DNA of 9,790 nucleotides from Mucilaginibacter sp. UBA4741 (GTDB lineage Bacteria > Bacteroidota > Bacteroidia > Sphingobacteriales > Sphingobacteriaceae), in assembly GCA_002403905.1 (NCBI GenBank), contig DHIR01000027.1, positions 7,982-17,771 on the forward strand, in the 5' to 3' direction. Each line of letters opens with the position of its first letter. The first letter of the stretch is position 1. Positions 4,806 through 9,790 of the stretch are shown piece after piece. Below the pieces are notes generated by a model. The model made no database searches. It was not told where the DNA came from and saw nothing but the letters and a program-made list of their open reading frames with translations. A program made the translations under genes and the position numbers.

Positions 4806-6554
4806 TTATTTATTCCCTAACATCGCCAATCTTATCAACTTAACCGGCGCGTTGCCGTAGCTTAAAAACTTCTCATTAAACTCTTTAACCTTGTATTTGG
4901 CATCGCCAACTTTGGCTTTATAGGCTTCGCGCAGGTCCATAATTTCTTTGTAGCCATCGTAGTAGCTATCCAGCTGTACGCTGGTAATACTTACGCGCCT
5001 CCACTTGCCTTCGGCTTCTGCCTGTTGTTGAAAAGCTTCATGCGTTAAAAAGGTGATGGCCTGTTCCCTGCGGATGTTATTGCTGTGTACATTATAATCT
5101 AAAATACTGTTACACACCGAGCGCAGGTGCCATTTGTACCACATTAGCTTCATTTCGGGCGAATCGTCATAACCATTATCCAGCATCATTTGCTCGCCGT
5201 ACACGGCCCAGCCTTCAACCATGGCGCCGCTGCCAAAAAGCGATTTTATTAAACTAGGAGCTTTATTGGCATAAACCAATTGCGCGTAATGGCCGGGTAT
5301 GCCTTCATGTATACTTAATATTTGTATGGTGTAATTATTGTATTCGCGCAGGTAGCTTTCGGCTTTATCTGCCGATAAGCAGGTCAGGCTAATAATGTTA
5401 AAATAGGAGTTTCCGTTTTTATCATACGGCCCCGGCGCGCTTAACGATGCAACCGCCGCATTGCCAAAGTAGGCCGGGTTTTTGCGCACCAACAATGGCT
5501 TGGTTGGGTCAAGCGTTAGCAGGTCCTTAGTTTTTATAAATGCCGATAGTTTAGGCAGTATTTTTTCGATGGTCGATTGCAGATAAGCAGCGGTAGTATG
5601 TTTGGCTGATAGTGTATCTAAAACCTGGGCTATCATATCCAAAGAGTCGGCAGGCATTGCTTTTTTGCCGAAATATTTCGGCCATAGCTGGCGGCTTAGC
5701 TTAGCCATATCTTTATGCACCTGTTTTTTACGCTCGGTAGCTAAATTAAATAGCTGTTGCGCGGTATAAGCCGATTGTATCTCGAATTTAAACTTATCCT
5801 CATACAACTCCTTGCCCAATCTAAAACTGCGTGGCTTGTCGTTCTTTAAGTTTTTTAACCAGGTTACAAATCCTCTAACCGCATCAGCCGAAATTTTGGC
5901 CCTGTCGGTCATTTGTTTTTGCTCTGCTGCGGGGATATTAGTTTTCTTTAGCGAGTCTACAAAATCTTTTTCCAATATATTAATACCACCTGTTTGCTGG
6001 TCTATAGCCAGGGCGGTTAGCTCTGGCACCGGGTTTTTTATTTGTTTTTGGGCTTCTTTATAGTAAGCCGGCAGGTTGGCCATTTTTTGATAGAAATTGC
6101 GCAGGCGCTTAGTCAACGGCGCATAATTTTCATTTAAAATATGCGCGAACGTAGGGATAGCGTTGTAATATCCGGGGTTCCATTGATAGCTTTTTAATAC
6201 CGTTATCTTCCAATTGGTATACTCTAATTGATTTTGAAGGATGTGGTAATCCATTCTGTTCAGTTCGGTCAGGTCATTTACCTCGAACCGCGCCAAAGAG
6301 TCTTGTTGAAGCTTAACAAAATCTAACATCGCCTCGCGGCTTTTATCGTTAGGGATAACTAGCAGGCTATCATATTTATGGTAGCCCTCGTTAGTTGCTT
6401 CGTCAGGATTTAATTTCCATAAAGCATCCAGGTAATGGCCCTCATAAACGGTAAATGCCTCGTTACCTTTTGCTGATAACTGGCCCATAGGGCCCTCTTT
6501 CTGGCATCCGATAATAAACAGCGACAAGAGAATTAAGTATGTTAGGCTACGCAT
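4806..6554 (-). CDS. DUF885 family lipoprotein, predicted zinc metallopeptidase
   Basis: This 582-residue protein of the DUF885 family is probably a metallopeptidase attached to a membrane. The N-terminus is a lipoprotein signal peptide with lipobox IIGC, giving C17 as the acylated residue, followed by QKEG. The mature region is largely helical. The key motif is SIHEGIPGHYAQ, with H416, E417 and H422 (an HExxxxH variant characteristic of DUF885). Twenty-five residues later comes VEGWAVYGEQM, where E447 is the likely third metal ligand, in the manner of gluzincins of the M32-like group. RREQAITFLT near the C-terminus is another block typical of the family. Cleavage of peptides in the periplasm or at the surface is inferred; the substrate is unknown. 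It lies 74 bases downstream of an exported alpha/beta hydrolase on the same strand, so they could share a transcript, though a weak promoter candidate lies in the gap. Length is normal for the family and no key residue is missing. Confidence 0.9.
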   Translation of the reverse strand: MRSLTYLILLSLFIIGCQKEGPMGQLSAKGNEAFTVYEGHYLDALWKLNPDEATNEGYHKYDSLLVIPNDKSREAMLDFVKLQQDSLARFEVNDLTELNRMDYHILQNQLEYTNWKITVLKSYQWNPGYYNAIPTFAHILNENYAPLTKRLRNFYQKMANLPAYYKEAQKQIKNPVPELTALAIDQQTGGINILEKDFVDSLKKTNIPAAEQKQMTDRAKISADAVRGFVTWLKNLKNDKPRSFRLGKELYEDKFKFEIQSAYTAQQLFNLATERKKQVHKDMAKLSRQLWPKYFGKKAMPADSLDMIAQVLDTLSAKHTTAAYLQSTIEKILPKLSAFIKTKDLLTLDPTKPLLVRKNPAYFGNAAVASLSAPGPYDKNGNSYFNIISLTCLSADKAESYLREYNNYTIQILSIHEGIPGHYAQLVYANKAPSLIKSLFGSGAMVEGWAVYGEQMMLDNGYDDSPEMKLMWYKWHLRSVCNSILDYNVHSNNIRREQAITFLTHEAFQQQAEAEGKWRRVSITSVQLDSYYDGYKEIMDLREAYKAKVGDAKYKVKEFNEKFLSYGNAPVKLIRLAMLGNK

Positions 6555-6577
6555 AATTGGTAAATTGTTTTGTTTGA

Positions 6578-6609
6578 TAAACTTAGAACATTTAACACAA
6601 AAAAAGCAA
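6578..6609 (-). promoter_or_regulatory. Weak Bacteroidota-type promoter candidate for the DUF885 gene
   Basis: On the minus strand, TTG (complement of 6607-6609) is followed after 21 bases by TAAGTTTA (complement of 6578-6585). This resembles the Bacteroidota -33 TTG and -7 TAnnTTTG pattern, except that the last base is A instead of G. It is 23 bases upstream of the start codon. In such AT-rich DNA this could be coincidence. Confidence 0.25.
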
Positions 6610-6628
6610 TGACAAATGAGATTGTGCT

Positions 6629-7903
6629 TTACTTCAACCCATGAATAAAATCAAGCACACAGCTTACAAACTCGGGTTTTAAAGGCAGATCAGGCTGATT
6701 ATAGGTGGCCATGTTTTTATCCTTATCTACCGGGGCCTCTTTAAGTACATGGTTCATGCCGTGTATAATTGCTAATGTAGCTGCCGATTTTGCTTTTTTT
6801 AATTTTTCTGCATCAGTAACAGGTACCTGCAAATCTGTATTGCCTTGTATAATTAGTATAGGTACCCGTAGTTTTTTGATCTCTTGCTGCGGATCAAACT
6901 TACACCAGCTCCTTAAATAATTTTGTATGCTTGGCCTGGCTATGAAGTATAAAGATGGGTCAACTTTTTTTTGAACTTTGCCTACAGCTAATGAGTCTAA
7001 TATCTTTTTAAAGCCTTCGGACATATAAGCCGGTTGCGATTTCATTTGTTCAGTTAAAATGTCATCGGCCCGGCGGCCCGCGCCTGCAACCGAAATGAAA
7101 GCATCGGTACCGCCTTCGGAAGCAATGGAAGCTAGCATACCAACTAATGAGCCTTCGCTATGCCCCAGTACTATTACTTTCGAGAACCGCTTATCATCTT
7201 TTAATAGATTGATCATGCCTATAGCGTCATCAACGTAATCATCAAAACGCAGGCTCTCTTCTTTCTCTGTCCCAACGCTTTCGCCTACCATACGTTTATC
7301 ATAGCGTAAGCTTGCAATACCATCTTTACCTAATGCTTCGGCTATTAATTTATAATCATTTGTAACCAAATTGGGGCTGTTACCATTACGGTCTGTAGGG
7401 CCTGAACCGGCAATAATTAAAACTACCGCTATTTTACCGTTAAGTGTTTTGGGTGTAGTTATAGTACCATAAATTGTTCCGGATAATGTTTTTAATGATA
7501 CCGGCGATTCTGTTAATGAAGGATCGATTTTAGCAACTTCCTGGTATGGGGCCAATTTTAACCCATTAATCTGATCCTTATTGTTTAATGAGAGATTGAG
7601 TAAAAAGACACCGTTTTGAAATGTAGCTTTATAAATAGCCAGGGATGAGTCATAACCAACAAACTCAGTTTGAAGTAAAGTGCCCAACTGTGCCCTTAAC
7701 TGTTTGGTTGAGGCATTAAATTTATCAACGGGTAAAACAGCTTTAAACTCGGGGCCAAAGTTTGCAGATATACTATCAGGAAGGCTTGCATTATAAAACT
7801 TTTTAAACTGACCTGCGGCAGCCATGTATTTAGCGGGCTCTGCCTGTGCAAATAGCTTTGCGGCAAAAAATATAGCCAGTGTAAAAAAGCAAATTTTCTT
7901 CAT
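6629..7903 (-). CDS. Exported alpha/beta hydrolase with DUF3887-like N-domain
   Basis: This 424-residue secreted hydrolase has a signal peptide at residues 1-19 (MKKICFF… cleaved at FA|Q). A small N-terminal domain at about 25-120 resembles DUF3887 (FYNASLPDSISANF, LGTLLQTEFVGYDSS). The alpha/beta hydrolase domain runs from about 135 to the end. The oxyanion-region motif is AGSGPTDRNGN (165-175). The nucleophile elbow is GHSEGS with S249, the acid is D357 in QGNTDLQVP, and the catalytic histidine is H385 in HGMNHVLK. The triad is therefore complete and in order. The family includes exported esterases and peptidases; the substrate cannot be read from sequence. No lipobox is present, so it is likely periplasmic. 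The downstream neighbour, the DUF885 lipoprotein, is also an exported hydrolase, which suggests a shared role in degrading periplasmic peptides or esters. A 20-bp near-palindrome lies 5 bases upstream of the start codon. Confidence 0.9.
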   Translation of the reverse strand: MKKICFFTLAIFFAAKLFAQAEPAKYMAAAGQFKKFYNASLPDSISANFGPEFKAVLPVDKFNASTKQLRAQLGTLLQTEFVGYDSSLAIYKATFQNGVFLLNLSLNNKDQINGLKLAPYQEVAKIDPSLTESPVSLKTLSGTIYGTITTPKTLNGKIAVVLIIAGSGPTDRNGNSPNLVTNDYKLIAEALGKDGIASLRYDKRMVGESVGTEKEESLRFDDYVDDAIGMINLLKDDKRFSKVIVLGHSEGSLVGMLASIASEGGTDAFISVAGAGRRADDILTEQMKSQPAYMSEGFKKILDSLAVGKVQKKVDPSLYFIARPSIQNYLRSWCKFDPQQEIKKLRVPILIIQGNTDLQVPVTDAEKLKKAKSAATLAIIHGMNHVLKEAPVDKDKNMATYNQPDLPLKPEFVSCVLDFIHGLK

Positions 7904-8090
7904 TTTATCGGGTATAATATTAATCCCGAAAATTAATAAAAATTGGGCAATACGCGGTACTAAAACCGGCTACACAATAGGTATTGATAACTTTTATTAA
8001 AAATAAACCGTAAGAAGACTATAATTAGGCTATTTTTAGCATATTTATACTTTATTATTAACTGATAGCAAATTTCTACATAATATATTA
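7904..8090. promoter_or_regulatory. Divergent intergenic region between hydrolase and receptor
   Basis: These 187 bases are very A/T-rich and separate two genes transcribed away from each other, so both promoters should lie here. No clear TAnnTTTG element was found on either strand, and no strong Shine-Dalgarno sequence precedes the ATG at 8091 (TAATATATTA is immediately upstream). The long minus-strand reading frame crossing the region has no protein-like character. Confidence 0.4.
7909..7928. promoter_or_regulatory. Near-palindrome just upstream of the alpha/beta hydrolase start
   Basis: CGGG at 7909-7912 and CCCG at 7925-7928 enclose an AT core with ATAT-type symmetry (TAAT…ATTA); 8 of 10 positions pair. 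It lies in the 5' leader of the hydrolase, directly before the start codon. It could be a repressor site or a leader hairpin that hides the ribosome binding site. There is no direct evidence for either. Confidence 0.3.
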
Positions 8091-9790
8091 ATGAAGTTTT
8101 TAACGGGGTGCTTGTTAATAGCGTTCTTATTGGGTGCGTATAGTCATTTATATGCACAAACAGGCTCTTCCGGTTTACATGGTAAGGTTTTTGAGGAAAA
8201 GCACTTGGCGGCCGAAGCTGCCACGGTTATCCTATTGTCCGCTGCCGACTCCTCGATCATCAAATCTACCAGCTGTGATGAAAAAGGGATATTTAAAGTT
8301 GAGGTTAAACCAGGCAGGTACCTTCTGCTGATAAGCAAAATAGGCTATGACCAATCATTAACGGGGCCGTATACCGTATTGCCGGATAAGGATGTGGCTG
8401 TTAATGAAATTAACTTAACCCTCCATCTGCCACTACTTGGTGAGGTGTCTATAACGGCCCAGCGTTCATATATAGAGGTTAAGCCGGATAGGATTATACT
8501 AAACGTACAAAGCAGTATAATTTCTGGGGGCGAGTCTGCATTTGATTTATTAAGGCAGGCGCCGGGTGTGCATGCCGATAATAAGGGCGACATTAGTATT
8601 ATTGGCCGCTCAAACGCCCTGGTAATGGTTGATGGTAAAGCAACGCAGTTAACAGGGCAGGATCTGGTTGATTATTTACAAAGTTTACCAGCCAGCATGA
8701 TAGATCATTTAGTACTGATCTCTAATCCTTCAGCTAAATATGACGCGGCCGGTGGTGGTATTATTAACTTCGAAATGAAAAAGGGCACCAATGCCGGTAC
8801 AAACTTTACAGTTTCAACCAGTGCGGGTTATGGTAAGTTTGGTAAGGGTAGCGCGGGTTTGATATTTAATAATCGCAAGGGCAAAATAAATATTTTTGGT
8901 AATTATAATTACGGTGATAGAAAAACCGACCATGCGTTTATAACCAACAGGATAATAAACTACAAAGGCAATGTAAATGAGTATGATGTAAATTATGATG
9001 CTACCCTGCAAGGCTATGTTCATAATTTCAGGATAGGGACAGATTATGCATTATCAACTAAACATACTATTGGAGTATTGGTAAGTGGTACCATTAATGA
9101 TGATGACTTTGTAAAAAACAATGTTTTAAATGTTACCAATAACGGGGTGCTTGATTCGACCATATCAACAAAATCAAAGCTAAACCGCGGGCTTAATAAT
9201 TTAAGCTACGATATTAATTATACCGGTAAGTTGGATACCATGGGCAAGCTGCTAACTGTAGACGTGACCTATAATGATATTAATCGCCACTCGTCCGAAT
9301 ATATTGATAATTACTTCTACAATTCTGCACATATTAATTACAGGCCCTCGCTTAAATTGCAAAACCTGTCGCCGGCCAAGATTAATATTCTGGTAGCAAA
9401 GGTTGACTATGTAAATCCGTTGTCAAAAACAGCACGATTAGAAGGTGGTTTGAAATTTAGTTGGGTGCAAAGTGATAACCACCTGATTTTTGGGCCGGAA
9501 GTGAATGGGGTTTACCAAAGCTCACCAAATTTTAGCAGTACGTTTCTGTATAAAGAAAACATCAATTCGGGATACCTAAATTATATAGGTAAATTAGGGA
9601 AAGTAGATTTGACAGCCGGTTTAAGGATTGAGCAGTCTAATACTAGTGGTAATGGCACATCTGCATTAATGATAAGCTCGGTTAAAAAGACCTATACGGA
9701 TTGGTTTCCTCAAGTGCAGTTAAATTATCAGGCTGATGCCAAAAATAACTTTGATTTTAGCTTCAACCGGGGGATAAACAGGGCACTTTA
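8091..9790 (+). CDS. Outer-membrane beta-barrel receptor, TonB-dependent type (3' end outside window)
   Basis: This frame stays open from the ATG at 8091 to the window edge, giving 566 codons without a stop. It begins with a signal peptide (residues 1-22, LLIAFLLGAYSHLYA|Q). A carboxypeptidase-regulatory-like beta-sandwich follows at about 28-112 (GLHGKVFEEKHLAAEAATVILL … GRYLLLISKIGY). Next is a plug-like domain at about 118-230: EVSITAQR, PDRIILNV, AFDLLRQAPGV (150-160), ISIIGRSNALVMVDGK (168-183), and SNPSAKYDAAGGGIINFEMKKG (211-232). From about 238 on, alternating aromatic and polar strands with N/D-rich turns mark the barrel. This matches the Bacteroidota 'outer membrane beta-barrel family' (OMP_b-brl_3), related to SusC/TonB-dependent receptors, which import glycans, peptides or siderophores. 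The substrate is not evident and no SusD partner is visible before the edge. Full members are commonly about 750-850 residues, so roughly a third is probably missing. It is transcribed divergently from the exported hydrolases. Confidence 0.9.
   Translation, partial: MKFLTGCLLIAFLLGAYSHLYAQTGSSGLHGKVFEEKHLAAEAATVILLSAADSSIIKSTSCDEKGIFKVEVKPGRYLLLISKIGYDQSLTGPYTVLPDKDVAVNEINLTLHLPLLGEVSITAQRSYIEVKPDRIILNVQSSIISGGESAFDLLRQAPGVHADNKGDISIIGRSNALVMVDGKATQLTGQDLVDYLQSLPASMIDHLVLISNPSAKYDAAGGGIINFEMKKGTNAGTNFTVSTSAGYGKFGKGSAGLIFNNRKGKINIFGNYNYGDRKTDHAFITNRIINYKGNVNEYDVNYDATLQGYVHNFRIGTDYALSTKHTIGVLVSGTINDDDFVKNNVLNVTNNGVLDSTISTKSKLNRGLNNLSYDINYTGKLDTMGKLLTVDVTYNDINRHSSEYIDNYFYNSAHINYRPSLKLQNLSPAKINILVAKVDYVNPLSKTARLEGGLKFSWVQSDNHLIFGPEVNGVYQSSPNFSSTFLYKENINSGYLNYIGKLGKVDLTAGLRIEQSNTSGNGTSALMISSVKKTYTDWFPQVQLNYQADAKNNFDFSFNRGINRAL

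Noticed and set aside
6595..6628. Stem plus T-run after the alpha/beta hydrolase stop codon
   Set aside because: The minus strand shows CAAT…ATTG followed by CTTTTTTT, but the stem is only four pairs with a bulge, too weak to call a terminator.
7960..8157. Minus-strand 65-residue reading frame across the divergent intergenic region
   Set aside because: It overlaps the signal peptide of the outer-membrane receptor, is made of AT-rich low-complexity sequence, and has no recognisable start signal.
8814..9023. Minus-strand 69-residue hydrophobic reading frame inside the receptor gene
   Set aside because: Its hydrophobicity is explained by the complement of N/T/Y-rich beta-barrel codons in the receptor; it is a shadow.

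Overview
The window looks like chromosome from a member of the Bacteroidota, most likely the Sphingobacteriaceae (Mucilaginibacter/Pedobacter type). The basis is a SusC-like 'outer membrane beta-barrel family' receptor with a carboxypeptidase-regulatory N-domain, signal peptides cut just before Gln (…YA|Q, …FA|Q), DUF6624, DUF885 and DUF5996 proteins, weak Shine-Dalgarno sequences, and a TGTCATYTCGA…ATCTATAC palindromic repeat of a kind familiar from these genomes. The genus is an inference from protein style, not from a search.

Layout. Positions 1-302 hold no supportable gene but contain a perfect 10-bp inverted repeat followed by a T-run (37-68). A solitary, AT-rich SIR2-like gene (303-1457, +) follows, a candidate NAD-consuming antiphage effector. 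Next is a small exported DUF6624 protein (1546-2139, +). Convergent to these is a minus-strand block: formyltetrahydrofolate deformylase purU (2187-3014) preceded by a DUF5996 gene (3074-3997). Upstream of that lies a small repeat-bounded unit: a 100-residue GIY-YIG nuclease (4118-4420) with an imperfect palindrome (4022-4104) just after its stop codon and a third, half-length copy of the same repeat (4454-4484) just before its start. Directly beyond is an 84-residue antitoxin-like gene (4496-4750) with no toxin beside it.

Two exported hydrolases follow on the minus strand: a DUF885 lipoprotein with an HExxPGH zinc-protease-like motif (4806-6554) and a periplasmic alpha/beta hydrolase with a DUF3887-like N-domain (6629-7903). 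They may be co-transcribed. Divergent from them, across an AT-rich intergenic region, begins an outer-membrane beta-barrel receptor (8091 to the window end, + strand) that is truncated only by the window edge.

Most genes are ordinary housekeeping or envelope functions. The parts that deserve attention are the GIY-YIG/palindrome unit, which resembles a REP-type repeat with a dedicated nuclease; the orphan antitoxin beside it; and the solitary SIR2 gene. No rRNA, tRNA, CRISPR array, transposase or integrase was seen.
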